From the NCBI GenBank assembly GCA_019155205.2, contig JAHNZQ020003148.1, positions 686,404 through 750,403 on the forward strand: a DNA stretch of 64,000 nt, written 5' to 3'. The notes under the pieces were generated by a model that saw nothing but the letters and a program-made list of their open reading frames with translations, was not told the DNA's origin and made no database searches. The DNA is from Gracilaria vermiculophylla. Its lineage: Eukaryota > Rhodophyta > Florideophyceae > Gracilariales > Gracilariaceae. Every line of letters begins with the position of its first letter. Position 1 is the first letter of the stretch. This document shows, piece after piece, positions 9,294 through 20,369 of this stretch. Made by a program: the position numbers and the translations under genes.

Positions 9294-10139
9294 GGAGATA
9301 TGTACTTCCAGTGCAAATTACGATTCCGCTCCGGTAGGACTGTCAGCCTTGGTTGGAGAGCCAATGGCGTCGTCGCGCTCGAAGCAAGAGATTATCAGAA
9401 TCGTGGCCGGATTGAAGCGGACACTAGTATGAAAATGCAAACCAACTGAACACCACTCTATACCGGCTCAAGGGGTTCGCTTCCACTCTAGATAAGCTAA
9501 CAAACTGGGTCCCTTAGATTATCTTAAGGCGCAATTGCTCAAGAAGCTGCCAAGCGTCCGCGTGCACCAAAGAAGCGACGATTCGAGTTTGATTGAATGA
9601 TTCATCAGCGCTGTTTGGGGGCGCGATTTCGTGGTTTATGGAGTAGAATGTACGCAGGTCCCAGAGTTGATTCAAGTGTCCACCAACTTCGCACCCCTGC
9701 CTCCTAGGTTACTGACACGGTTGATCCCGCGCGCCAAGGATTTGGCAAACACGGAGAGAGAATAACACGGTCGCTAAACGCTATATGGCAAACGTGACCA
9801 AAAGGAGCAACTGACAGCAGTGACTTGTTGTTTAGCTCAGAGATGTCAAGAAATGATTGCATGCGAGTCAATCGCGCACATGGTTGGTCAGCTTTATTGA
9901 AAAAAACGAACCGAAAATCAGTAGTTTTGCTGTAATGCGAATCCTTAGTTTCGTGGACGATCAACTTCCGTGCAGTGCCCCTTTGCAATATGCCACTGCG
10001 ACAGCGGGGCTTTAGAAATCAGCTTCTCCACGCGCTCGCTCTCACTTCCTGTATCGTATAGCGTGCTGCCTTTGCGCGAGAGCTTCGCTTGTTGTCACCG
10101 CTCCATCGAAAAGTGTCGTGACCGAAAGCCGTTGTCGGA
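9294..10139. other. divergent spacer between POLI and SEC31
   Basis: This is probably a shared promoter region. A short open start in good context (ATGG at 9364, 21 codons up to a GTATGA donor) and a basic frame ending KKRRFEFD near 9595 hint at a very small spliced gene, but no splice pair joined them in frame. Nothing else was recognised. Confidence 0.4.
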
Positions 10140-13100
10140 ATGGGAGTTCTCGCCGAGCTGGGCCGCCTGGCAATCGGCGCTTGGTCTCCTGGCGGCGTTG
10201 GTGGTGGGTATATTGCCTCTGGCACTTACGCTGGAACCACTGATACCACTTTCAATGGAGCCTCCTCTCTTGAACTCATCGCCGTTGACATCGTCCACGA
10301 AAAGCTTTCTGTCACGACCGAAGTCCATCTTCAAGAGAAGTTCACCTCCATAGACTGGAGCATCCCATCTCGATCGCATCCAGCTGGGCTTATTGGAGGG
10401 GGACTAAATGATGGCACTGTTCGAATTTGGGATGCCGCAAAATTGATTCGGTCAAAGCCATCTGATGATGATAACAGAGCTCTTCTGTTTGGTGGCCCGT
10501 CAACAACGAAGAAACATACTGGACCAGTGCGAGGACTGGCCTTCAACCCCTTCACTCCAACCCGACTAGCCAGCGGAAGCGCTGATGGCACTGTCTTGTT
10601 TTGGGAGCTCTCGAATCCAGCCACAGGCGCGTCTGCGAGACATCCAGCCGGGCAGCCGCCTGCAGGTGCTGCAACTCCTAAAGAAGAAGTGACCGCCGTT
10701 CTGTGGAATAGAAAAGTGCAGCACATTCTAGCCTCTGGCACCAGCTCAGGTGTGGTCAATGTCTGGGACCTTAACCAAAGCCGACAGGTAATAAGCATTC
10801 GCAATCCTCGCGGTCGATTGCGATGCTCCTCATTGGCTTGGCATCCAGAAATTGCCACACAAATAGTTATGACATGCGATCAAGATGATTCTACTGGGGC
10901 CTTGCTTTGGGATCTCAGACATCCATCTCAGCCAATAATGACCTTCACCCACCACTCATCTCATGGTATCGCGTCGTCGAGCTGGTGCACACATGACTCT
11001 GATCTTTTACTTACATCGTCCCGTGATTCGCGCACAGTGGTTGTATCGGTGTCTACGGGCGAAATTGTTTCGGAGGCACCACAGACAGCAAACTGGAACT
11101 TTGATGTCAAATGGTCGTCTAGAATTCCTGGCCTCTATCTTTCGTCTTCCTATGATGGACGTATCACAGTCAACTCTATGATGACTTCCACTACAGCGCC
11201 TTCAGTGTCTAACGAGACTGCAAGTGCACTTGCAGAATCCTTTGGAGAAGCTGCAGGGGGTTTCCAAGCCGCGGTTCCCGACAGATCTCCGAGAGCTTCC
11301 GCAACTCAGCGTGTTGCCTACAACTTTGCCAGGCCACCTAAATGGTTCATCAAACCAGTGTCAATTTCTTTAGCGTTTGGGGGATCTCAGGTTTCACTGT
11401 CATCCAAGGACAAGGTCAGTAATGTAACGGTGGATTCATTTATGGAATCCGCACCACTCCCCAGAGAACAATGTAATCAGCTTGATGACATTTTAATGGA
11501 TCTTACATCTGATGATCCTACTTCTGCGCGACAATGGTGTGAAAAAGCCGGTTCGGCTGCTGAGACCCCCAAAGACAAGATGGGATGGGATGCGCTTTCT
11601 TTCATGTTTCAAACTGACTCCCGCCGTAAAATCATTTCATATCTTGGATTTGATCTACCGCCTATGGATGCTGGCGATGATATTACCAGCCACGTATACG
11701 GATTGATGCAATCTCCTCCATTATCTGTTCCAGTGCGTCCAACTCCTCCTGAAACCACAGAATATCAACAGAACAAGGTAGACCATACAGATGAAATTGC
11801 GACCGTAACAAATGCGACTTCTGGAATGAATCTGACAGGGCCTGCTCCCTGGGAAGTAAGTGAGAGTCCTTTGGACGATGTAAATATTAAGAGCAGTATT
11901 CTAGATGGCGACGACACTACTACAAACAATGAAGCGGATATATTGAAGGCAAACGGAGATGCAAAGGCCAACCAAAAGGCAAATGGAGACCACAAGTCTT
12001 TCGCATCACAAACAAAGGAGCAAATTGACGTGCTTATCAAGCGGGCTGTAATTGTCGGAGACTTTAAGACAGCGGTCGATGCCTGTCTTCATGTTGGTAG
12101 GGCCGCTGATGCTCTTGTGATTTCGCATGCCGGTGGACCAGAGTTGTGGTTGCAAACACAAGCTGAATATCTTTCCCGTGCCAGTTTATCGACAGGCTCG
12201 AAGATCGTCGGTGCAATTGCTGGATCGAAGGCCAAAATGGATGAATACATTCGAGAAGCTGCCGATGAAGGGAAGGAGGCGTGGAAAGAAGCGCTTGCAG
12301 TGTTGCTAACGTACAGTCCCGCTGAGGAATTATCAGAGGCATGCACTGCCCTCGGGCAACGACTCTTAGTCACTAAGCAGAATGGTCCTGCCCTATTTTG
12401 CTTTATATGTGGAAGTAATACGAAAATGGCTACGACAGCATGGATGCGGGATCCGTTACCAAGGAGCAAGTCTACTGCCATGATGATGGCGGATCGATTG
12501 GAGAGATTATTGCAACTTGTTCAGAAGGTGCGGCTTCTCACGGCCGCCACGATGTTGGCGCAAGGTGAACGAGAAATTGGTTCGGTAAGATCTCTGGATG
12601 AAGTGAGTGGCTCAGTGTTGTGTGAATACGGGGCTTTGCTGGCGATGCAAGGCGATTATTCTTTTGCGGTGACTTATCTCAGTAGTATCGATCCTGGATA
12701 CAGTTGTTTGTATGGTACTGCGGAGGATCTTCACTCGAAGGCCTCAGAGTGTTTGGCAGTGGAAGATTCTATGTCAATCATGTCTCAACAGGGGACTGAC
12801 TCTTATATGCAACAGTATGATGCATCAGGAAGCGCATATGGATCCCAGTTTAGCGCTACAAGTACCCAGTACATGCAGCAGCCTGCACCAATGTATCCTG
12901 GAACACAAATGCCACCCCAGAATACATGGAGTTCTCGTCCACCAGTTCCGTCCCCAATGGCGCCGACACCGTTAACTGCGGCGAGCGGATTCAGTAATCA
13001 AACATTTTCTTCGCCTCCTCCATCGGCTCCTCCAGTTCCTGGAGCGATTCGACCTCAAGGAATGTACACAACCACTTCCACGAGTGGGGAGAGGTCTGCG

Positions 13101-13973
13101 TTTGATCCAAGCATGGCGTACAATGAGGCTCCTGCTTACAATCCGACGTCATATCAGATGGCTCCTCCTGCCCCACCAGCGGTTGGTTCCCCTCTACCAT
13201 TGGAGACGGCGGCCTCTCAGCCTGCTTCTCAAATGGGGCAATATATGCAACCAATGGCACCCGCACCGCCACCAGTACCGATGCCTCCCATGCCCGGGGC
13301 TGCGCCAATTCCGCAACCGGCTGGTCATGGCCTTGGTGCTCATCCAGTATTGGGCGCAAATCCTGTCTTGGATACGAGCGCGGCGTTGCCGCCACCCCCT
13401 CCACCGCCACCACCAGTCACAGATGGGAACACACCACCTCCAGTGTCATACCATTCGAATGCCAAGCGAGGCTCAGGTCAAAACCTTCCCCCGTCTGCCG
13501 AGGTGGCCGTGTCTGAAACACGTCGTTCGAAACCCCTTTCAAGCTCTGGCACTCCCGCTGGCCCACCAAGACGCTCAGGATCAACATCATCATCGCTTTC
13601 GGCACTGGGAATTGGCACAGTCCTGCTTGAGAAAGCCGATGTCTCAAAGATTCCTCCGACGCAACAAGTGATAGTCAAGTCACTGAGGGGCTCGTACATG
13701 TACGCTCGAAGCCTGAGCGAGGCGCCAAGATACAAGAAGAAGATGGACGATGTCAGCAAGAAACTTGGACGACTGCTGGCAGCTTTGAATAATGGCTTAC
13801 TTGACGCGGCAGTTGTGGAGCTACTAGTGACACTAAGCAGATCAGTTGAAAAGGGTAACTACGATGAAGCGAGTGTGGTGGTAAGCACTTTGACAAAGAA
13901 ACATTGGGATACAAATTCACAATGGATTCAAGGCTTGAAACGACTGATTGAATGTGTGCTAACTGGTCGCTAG
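10140..13973 (+). CDS. SEC31: COPII outer-coat protein SEC31
   Basis: This intronless 1277-residue protein has the SEC31 domain order. A seven-bladed WD40 propeller fills about residues 1-345 (VRIWDAAKL, GTVLFWELS, GVVNVWDL, GALLWDLRHPSQP). An alpha-solenoid follows (about 480-860, including the conserved AVDACLHVGRAADALVISHAGG run). A long Pro/Gln/Met-rich segment (about 900-1150, with a run of nine prolines) would bind SEC23 and stimulate SAR1 GTPase activity. A helical C-terminal domain closes it (about 1150-1277). SEC31 pairs with SEC13 to form the cage on vesicles leaving the endoplasmic reticulum. The length is close to animal and yeast homologues. Its 3' end is 117 bp from the convergent RRF gene. 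Confidence 0.93.
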   Translation: MGVLAELGRLAIGAWSPGGVGGGYIASGTYAGTTDTTFNGASSLELIAVDIVHEKLSVTTEVHLQEKFTSIDWSIPSRSHPAGLIGGGLNDGTVRIWDAAKLIRSKPSDDDNRALLFGGPSTTKKHTGPVRGLAFNPFTPTRLASGSADGTVLFWELSNPATGASARHPAGQPPAGAATPKEEVTAVLWNRKVQHILASGTSSGVVNVWDLNQSRQVISIRNPRGRLRCSSLAWHPEIATQIVMTCDQDDSTGALLWDLRHPSQPIMTFTHHSSHGIASSSWCTHDSDLLLTSSRDSRTVVVSVSTGEIVSEAPQTANWNFDVKWSSRIPGLYLSSSYDGRITVNSMMTSTTAPSVSNETASALAESFGEAAGGFQAAVPDRSPRASATQRVAYNFARPPKWFIKPVSISLAFGGSQVSLSSKDKVSNVTVDSFMESAPLPREQCNQLDDILMDLTSDDPTSARQWCEKAGSAAETPKDKMGWDALSFMFQTDSRRKIISYLGFDLPPMDAGDDITSHVYGLMQSPPLSVPVRPTPPETTEYQQNKVDHTDEIATVTNATSGMNLTGPAPWEVSESPLDDVNIKSSILDGDDTTTNNEADILKANGDAKANQKANGDHKSFASQTKEQIDVLIKRAVIVGDFKTAVDACLHVGRAADALVISHAGGPELWLQTQAEYLSRASLSTGSKIVGAIAGSKAKMDEYIREAADEGKEAWKEALAVLLTYSPAEELSEACTALGQRLLVTKQNGPALFCFICGSNTKMATTAWMRDPLPRSKSTAMMMADRLERLLQLVQKVRLLTAATMLAQGEREIGSVRSLDEVSGSVLCEYGALLAMQGDYSFAVTYLSSIDPGYSCLYGTAEDLHSKASECLAVEDSMSIMSQQGTDSYMQQYDASGSAYGSQFSATSTQYMQQPAPMYPGTQMPPQNTWSSRPPVPSPMAPTPLTAASGFSNQTFSSPPPSAPPVPGAIRPQGMYTTTSTSGERSAFDPSMAYNEAPAYNPTSYQMAPPAPPAVGSPLPLETAASQPASQMGQYMQPMAPAPPPVPMPPMPGAAPIPQPAGHGLGAHPVLGANPVLDTSAALPPPPPPPPPVTDGNTPPPVSYHSNAKRGSGQNLPPSAEVAVSETRRSKPLSSSGTPAGPPRRSGSTSSSLSALGIGTVLLEKADVSKIPPTQQVIVKSLRGSYMYARSLSEAPRYKKKMDDVSKKLGRLLAALNNGLLDAAVVELLVTLSRSVEKGNYDEASVVVSTLTKKHWDTNSQWIQGLKRLIECVLTGR

Positions 13974-14090
13974 TTATAGAACAAGGCTAGAGTAGCTACA
14001 TGTTGTAAAGGACGGGAGGGGTTCAGGATTTGCTTGCGCGAGTACGTATTTATGGCAAACTGGGAATATGACTGGGAACAAGTCTGAACT

Positions 14091-14834
14091 TCACACTTTC
14101 ATGATGTCAGCCTCCTTGCTCTTAAGCATTTGGTCTACCTGCTTGATGTATTTGTCTGTTAGCTTCTGAACGTCGTCTTGCATAGTCATGCTCTCATCCT
14201 TGCCGAGCTCGCCTTTTTTCTCCAGCTTCTTCAGTGAATCAACGGCGTCTCTTCTGATATTGCGGATTGCCACTCGGGCTTCCTCTGTAATCCCTTTAAC
14301 CTGTTTTGCGAGTTGCTTTCTTCTGTCCTCCGTGAGTTGGGGAACGGCCAGTCTAATCTTAGAACCGTCACTGTTTGGAGTGATTCCAACATCACTTTGA
14401 AGAATGGCTCGCTCGACGTCAGACACTGAGTTCTTATCGTACGGCTCGACTACTAATGTAGACGTGCCACTGATGGAGACACTTGCTAGCTGATTAAGTG
14501 GAGTTTCAGCCCCATAGTATGCAACCATAACGCGGTCTAGGATGGACGGGTTTGCGCGTCCTGTTCGAACGGTATTGAAGTTTGACTGGAGAGAATCGAT
14601 GGTCTTCTTCATGCGCTCCTCCGACTTGGCCGCTGTTTCATTCTTGGTGAGTTCGCATCGAATTTGAAAAATGCGAGCCCTGGAGCGGTTTGGGTGCGGG
14701 AGTCGAAAGGCGGGCTGACGAGAAACTGCATCAGAAGCGGGGCTACAGCGAGGGGAGCAGTAAAGCGGGAGACCAGTGAAGCAAAAGGCCATTTGTGCAA
14801 TCGCTGTTTGTCTGTAGTTGACGTTTCGTTGCAT
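14091..14834 (-). CDS. plastid ribosome recycling factor
   Basis: About 185 residues match the RRF family end to end: FNTVRTGRANPSILDRV, VAYYGAETPLNQLASVS, SDVGITPNSDGS, RRKQLAKQ, RNIRRDAVDSLKKLEK and a DDVQKLTDKYIKQVD tail. RRF with EF-G splits ribosomes after termination. The sequence resembles cyanobacterial rather than mitochondrial RRF. About 60 N-terminal residues form an Arg/Ser/Pro-rich transit peptide, pointing to the plastid. The frame opens at 14834, but a Met at 14792 gives MAFCFTGLPL, which looks more like a red-algal plastid targeting start. The gene is intronless. Confidence 0.9.
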   Translation of the reverse strand: MQRNVNYRQTAIAQMAFCFTGLPLYCSPRCSPASDAVSRQPAFRLPHPNRSRARIFQIRCELTKNETAAKSEERMKKTIDSLQSNFNTVRTGRANPSILDRVMVAYYGAETPLNQLASVSISGTSTLVVEPYDKNSVSDVERAILQSDVGITPNSDGSKIRLAVPQLTEDRRKQLAKQVKGITEEARVAIRNIRRDAVDSLKKLEKKGELGKDESMTMQDDVQKLTDKYIKQVDQMLKSKEADIMKV

Positions 14835-16350
14835 TGAAAATTTGCCGTGATGAGTTGCGCAGACTTACTCGCGCATTGAAATCAGTTGTATAATGACGAT
14901 GGCTCTTTACAACTGTTTCCCACGACCGTCGATGCAGAACTCGGTTCAGGCGAGACTTCAAGACACTGAACCGGGCGAACTGGGAAGAAACCGACGGAGG
15001 TGTGAAGGCTAAATCCGTGTTCTGTCGAGATCCCGACTGCGAAAAACGCTGAAAGTGTGGACTGTAAAGAGATGTATACTGTAAGCCTTGTGATGCAAAC
15101 GAGAGGCGCTCCAGTGCTCGGTCCGGAACGAATCGCTCAAAGTGAGCAGCTTGGTTGCAGTTTCTTCCAAGTGAAACTCACGATGGGAGATGAATTCAAC
15201 GCGTTAGCAATACCGCTGCGCCTGTGAGCATGATAAGAAAAGGATGGAAGACTTTTGGGACACAAAATTGACATAAACATGCAGCCAACAACTGATGTTG
15301 GAAGAGCACCTGAAAACTCTACTAGGCGTCTTGAGGAAACAGAAATGCCTTTATAAAGTGTTGGCAAAGAAAAGTACATCTACGCTGCCACAGGAATAAG
15401 TGGTGCGTAGTCGAACACTGAAAGCGCGAATGACGCGGAATAGGTGCGCAGCGAAATGGAGGGTGCGGAGTTATCAGGTGGAGCGAGGCGTGGCGCGTTG
15501 CGCGCGCTCTGGGGACCCAAGAATGGACAAAGTGAAGACCAGACTCTCGTGTCTGGCTTCTTCCCTGGACCTGGCCACACTAGTATTCTAGTAGGCGCCG
15601 CCAGATTGAGCACCTCCGAGGTGCTCGCAAGGTGCGCGGGTACGCTGTAGGGCGAGTGCGCAGAGTCAAGGGTTACGGCAGCCTGTGTGCCACATTTAGA
15701 ACACAGCGTCTATAAAAAAGAGGAATAAACAAAGCGTGTTGGCAGCAAAATAAAAATAAAATGTTTTGAATAGTAAAGCGGAACAAGCGATCCGCCTTAA
15801 CGTAGTGTGCCTGGCTTCCGTTCTGTTTGAGAAGAAAAACGGATCTGCGGTCGGGTCTCCAACGGAGAGCAATAAATTTCAGGTTGCTGAATAGTAAACC
15901 ACTACCTTCGTAGAAAAGAACAGCGAACGTTCTCTTCGTGGGAAAACTTGTATAATACATGATATCTTTCTAGCTATAGAACAAGGTTGGCTTTGGACCA
16001 TATGCACTTTTTCTTGCCTTAACGTACCACATGCGTTTCCTTCGTGGAGGTTTAAATGAACACGCACGGGCTACCACGTTGAGCGCTGATATGTATCTCC
16101 GTCGGTCCCAAAAAACACCTGTTCCATAAAAATTCGAATATTGTGACTGACATAGTTATGTAAAGTACCAGCAAGGTTATTTACTGCACATAAAACGCAG
16201 GTGCAGTCTTTCTCGAACTGTGAAGCACAGCGTGAACACAATCCTTTGCCTCAAGTTTGACTACTCGCAGCGCTTCTGAGCGGATGGAAAGTAGAAGATA
16301 TTTGTGTGCAGTCGATGGACGAGAAATGAGGCTTGGCAGCTTGCGATTAA
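14835..16350. other. intergenic, 1.5 kb, hairpins but no gene
   Basis: No protein or structural RNA was recognised. Small open frames on both strands near 15380-15650 have no family signature. Two perfect short inverted repeats sit close together: CCAGAC/GTCTGG around 15538-15556 and GAGCACCT-CCG-AGGTGCTC at 15608-15626. Confidence 0.5.
15608..15626. repeat. perfect inverted repeat, 8-bp arms
   Basis: GAGCACCT and AGGTGCTC are separated by CCG. It could be a binding site for a dimeric protein or a small RNA hairpin. Nothing around it decides which. Confidence 0.6.
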
Positions 16351-18789
16351 TCAAGGTTGATGTCTACCGGCAATGACCCTCCCTTCGTGGTCAATGGAAT
16401 ACACTGGAATATCCTCATCGGATCCCAATTCATCACGAACAAGGCTGTCCGCGTCATAAGGACCCATGGAGATGCCTTCGAGAGCCGCAGCACGGGTCTG
16501 TGCAAGCAATTCTTTGCTCATCGGCTCGTTGCGAAATAGTGCGTGTGCGGGTTGCGTCAGCCCTTCCTCACGCGATACTGCCTTGGGATTGTGTGTATGA
16601 AGGTACGTTTTTCGGATGGGATAGTTAGTTCTTGTTTGGAAGCCAAAATTGAGTGCCACCGATGTGTCCCCAGGCGAAGAATGAACTCCTTGATTCGAAT
16701 AATAGGAGCCATGTCCTCGAATGCTGGTTGCGGTTCCGTATGCCACATGACTTGACACTGGTGAAAATTCTGTTAATTTGTCTGTGTTAGGTGAAAAGTT
16801 AGTTTTGTCGAAATGCCATGCTGCCGCGGGAGCGCGTCTCTCATCATGCTCGGACATGTTGAGATACGTGCGCCGTTGAAAATTAGCTGACACTGGGGTC
16901 CTGGCTGTCGCGAAGTATTCCTGGAGCTCTGCTATCCATCCTGGAGTCGATGATGCATGCCGCGGCTCCGGTTCAACGTACAAGTAAGACAGGTACGGCG
17001 AAATTCCCGCAGTTGGCAAGCAGTGGCCGGCTTCGGAGGAACTCCGTCGTCGCCGATCTAATGTACAAGAAATTTGGCCACAAATCCTGGCGGCCTCCTG
17101 TAATGAGTTGTCTCTCGAAACGACTGGTACACGAAAATTGTTGTCGATGAGAGACAGGAACTCAGTATCGAAGAACACCGTGCTCAACAGCGTAAGATGC
17201 TTCCGTACTCCTGTTGAAGGATCCAAAACGTCAGGGATTTGAATCTCCTCGAATTCCGTGGTTTGCGCGTCCCGGCCAGGAAGCGATTTCGAGGAGTTGA
17301 TAACTTGTGCAAGCTCCGAGCGAGAGAACCCTGGGCTACGTGACAACAAACCACTCAAAGAATCTTTGAGGAGAAGGCTTAAATCGAGGGACGGACGGTC
17401 CCCGTGAAGGTCTTCAGATGTACCAGAAACTGAAACAGTGTTTTTTCGTTCGATTTGAGAGACGAGGGAGCCAGTGGGAGCTACAGCGCTCGCTCGATAC
17501 TTTGCTGAAGCATCTCGAAAGCGCCACCGCCGCGAGTCTACTGGCTCAGAAATATCTGCGGAGAATTTCGAAAACAGTTGCAACTCAGAACGAAATAGAG
17601 GCGAAATGGGGCTGGCAGAGTCGCGTCTGAGGTCCCTTACTTCAACTGCAGAGCTCTGTCCAGAAGGGTGCGCAACTCCGTGAACAGGACCCGACTCTTC
17701 CGTTGCATTGTTTGAATACTGAGTTTCTGATCCATTGCGTCTCGAAGAGATCGTTCTGAGAGAGTGATATGATTCTTCAGAACTATATCGATTTTCCGTC
17801 TCAAAGTGAGCATTTTGGAACTCGTGGGGCCCAGGTTCTTCCAATGCATTGCGAAACACGTTTGACAGCTGATCTTTTCCCCCATGTTCAACAGCGGTAC
17901 TAGCAGAGGGGTGGAGCTGACGAGTGAGCGGTTTGTTTTCGAAGACTTGTGGATATTCTTTGCTTTGTGCGGGCTCGCTGGCATTGAAAAGTGGAGGAGA
18001 TGGGACTATGGTTTTAGACATGGGCTCAGTTGATGACTGAAGGTCACCTTCTAGTGGTTGAGAGATTAGAAGCAAAGATCTAAGTGAAGTAGTGCTTGCG
18101 GCATCTCCTGTGACACATTTCGGGAGAGTTCGAGAGTGAAGTATTTGTTGCGAATAAGAATGCGGAAGCTGAGGGAAATCACATTGAGCATGGTCTCCTG
18201 ATGCCACCGTAGAAAGGAGCTTATCGGATTGCTCGGTTCGATTTGCATCTTCGGCATGTGTTCTCAAGTCGTACGGCAGAGATGGACGCGCCGCTCGCTC
18301 CTTCGGAAAGCCTTGATTTTCTGCGCTGGAGTTCTCTCCTGATTGACTTGGTGAATAATGGTCAGCGTGGGGCAACGCTGTGGATGCTCTGTTGCGAATA
18401 CTGACTGAAACACTGGGATGCAAACTTAGTGCAGAATCTTTGTATGGTCGTAGAAGTTGAGCAGGAGATGAGTTTTCGGGGGCGCCGTCGCGATCCTGTT
18501 CAAGGCGCAGCCGTGGTTGTTCTGCGGACTCAAGATCGTGGTTGAGCTCCGTGGACAAAAGTGCCGCTTTTAGATGCTGAAGGCGATGAATGAGACCTTT
18601 TCGTAACAAACGATGACGCTCAGCAATGAGAGCAGCGACACGCGCTGCGAACAGTTCATCGTCAGTATGATGAGAGGGGAATAAATGCTGGGAAGCAGTG
18701 CGTTGGCTAGAGGGGCGCGAGGACTGGGCGCCATTCCGTTCCAGAGAACCTGGAGGACGGGTTCGCGACGATGCCATCCATGCTAGCAA
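16351..18789 (-). CDS. large hydrophilic protein of unknown function
   Basis: This is an uninterrupted 812-residue frame. The product is Ser-, Arg-, Glu- and Gln-rich and mostly predicted disordered. Only a short N-terminal helical stretch (about 44-80, DDELFAARVAALIAERHRLL) and a C-terminal segment (about 760-812, SKELLAQTRAAALEG, then DEDIPVYSIDHEGRVI) look ordered. I recognise no domain, signal peptide or membrane segment. Length, a clean frame and codon use like its neighbours make it a real gene. The first Met and a second at residue 5 are both possible starts. Confidence 0.7.
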   Translation of the reverse strand: MLAWMASSRTRPPGSLERNGAQSSRPSSQRTASQHLFPSHHTDDELFAARVAALIAERHRLLRKGLIHRLQHLKAALLSTELNHDLESAEQPRLRLEQDRDGAPENSSPAQLLRPYKDSALSLHPSVSVSIRNRASTALPHADHYSPSQSGENSSAENQGFPKERAARPSLPYDLRTHAEDANRTEQSDKLLSTVASGDHAQCDFPQLPHSYSQQILHSRTLPKCVTGDAASTTSLRSLLLISQPLEGDLQSSTEPMSKTIVPSPPLFNASEPAQSKEYPQVFENKPLTRQLHPSASTAVEHGGKDQLSNVFRNALEEPGPHEFQNAHFETENRYSSEESYHSLRTISSRRNGSETQYSNNATEESGPVHGVAHPSGQSSAVEVRDLRRDSASPISPLFRSELQLFSKFSADISEPVDSRRWRFRDASAKYRASAVAPTGSLVSQIERKNTVSVSGTSEDLHGDRPSLDLSLLLKDSLSGLLSRSPGFSRSELAQVINSSKSLPGRDAQTTEFEEIQIPDVLDPSTGVRKHLTLLSTVFFDTEFLSLIDNNFRVPVVSRDNSLQEAARICGQISCTLDRRRRSSSEAGHCLPTAGISPYLSYLYVEPEPRHASSTPGWIAELQEYFATARTPVSANFQRRTYLNMSEHDERRAPAAAWHFDKTNFSPNTDKLTEFSPVSSHVAYGTATSIRGHGSYYSNQGVHSSPGDTSVALNFGFQTRTNYPIRKTYLHTHNPKAVSREEGLTQPAHALFRNEPMSKELLAQTRAAALEGISMGPYDADSLVRDELGSDEDIPVYSIDHEGRVIAGRHQP

Positions 18790-20369
18790 AGGTAGGATTG
18801 GAGACGAAAGGGCGATACAGCGGGCGCGAAGGCGCTCACGAAGAGGGGGTGGCTGTTCGAAATGGCAGGCGCCAAGGGGGAGGTCAAGATCTTCATGAGG
18901 GGAGACAGTGCGCCAAAAATGCGATCAGTGGCTTGTTTGAACTACGAGCGGAAGCGCCGCCGTGCGCTGCCACTGTTTGATCCATACCATGCGCGCCTAA
19001 CAAATTGGGGTGCTGACGTGTGCCATGCACTGCGACGTCCGCTTCGCAATGAAAATGGGTGGCGGCGGCGTTTCGGGAGTTGTCCATCTCCTCATATGAA
19101 TGGCACGCGACGAAAGCTCGGACGCGTGGACACTTCTCAGTGGGAGATCAAGGAGGCGCGCGCCGCAACGGCGGCCTCGCCTCAAAAAACCAACCAATTA
19201 GCCGTCCTTATGTTTGATCCAGCCACGCGCACTGCTTAGTTGATGCTCAGTGTTCTCAACGAAAACCTAATGATTAAAGTTTTCCGCTTCTGACCCACAT
19301 TTTGTGTCCCTGCTTAAATCTCAAGTATGCCGTACCTTCCTCGTCGGGTTAGGGTGGAAGTCCAACATGCTGGTCGAGCATTTCGAGCACCGCCTGAATG
19401 ACCGCGGCCAAAAACCCAATGTGAAAACTTTTCATTTAAGATCGAGCTCACATCGGCGTATCATTGGTATAGCATGTCTAAGCAATAAGAGCCGTGAACG
19501 ATCGTACAACATAGAGAGGGAAGCTGTAAGCAAGTGAGACGTGACCGTCTCAAGACCATATCCTCAGGCTCGTCAACTATCGAGACCGGACCTGACGGCC
19601 CTCTATTGGCGCTATCGGTATGCAACACGCCCGGGCCAAGGTTTTTATAATCTTAAGTTCATAGCCTTGTCTCTTAATAGGGAGAGCCGCTTGATCTCCG
19701 GTGCTTCACAAATCTACCGAATGGGTTGTTCTGGGCTCACTGAAAACGCATTGAATGATTCCCGAATGCATGCAAATGAGGGTTCATACTCTTCGCTCGT
19801 CACGTACCGCCCTCGCAGCTTGCTTCACACCAGCGAGGTGGCACGAAGGTACGATATCCACTAGTTGGTACCCGTGCAATCTTACGCGCAAACGCTATTC
19901 CACTCCCACACATCGTGTACAGTAGCCTTAAGGAACTTATTGCTGTGTTCGACCGAGCTCCTATCATGAGAGAGGTACGCGTCTGGATTGTACTGTCTCA
20001 AGCCATTATTGTCAACCTATCTTTTCAGCCGTCATTGAGGCAATTTTTCTTCATCGCATCTTTGTTCCTCCGACATTCTTGAAAGCTTGTTGATTCACCT
20101 ACATGCGAGGTCATCACAGACTTTAGTACTCGATGAACGCGCAGATTCATATATGTAGAACTGTAACAGGGTTACGCGATGCGTCAAGCCCAATATATAG
20201 CTTCCGCTATAAGGACACACAGGTCTTATAAATCACTTTGGAGCCTAACACCCAAGACATCGCCGAGTCAGATTCCGGCCTTTCTGATGAGACCTCCGCT
20301 TGGCTGGGCATCAAAACGCATTGTTCCAATTGAGGAGCATGAGCTCTATGGTGCTGATATTCATCGTTT
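18790..20369. other. intergenic, 1.6 kb, no gene recognised
   Basis: A 125-codon frame at 18862-19239 is Arg-rich and overlaps the presumed promoter of the 812-residue protein, so it was not called. The rest holds only short frames and no RNA gene that I can see. Confidence 0.5.

Noticed and set aside
9364..9597. Possible tiny spliced gene between POLI and SEC31 (ATGG start, GTATGA donor, basic C-terminal frame)
   Set aside because: The start exon ends in phase 0, and none of the nearby acceptors joins it to the convincing basic end in frame.
18862..19239. 125-codon plus-strand frame
   Set aside because: It lies in the promoter of the 812-residue protein, has no domain, and composition like non-coding frames.
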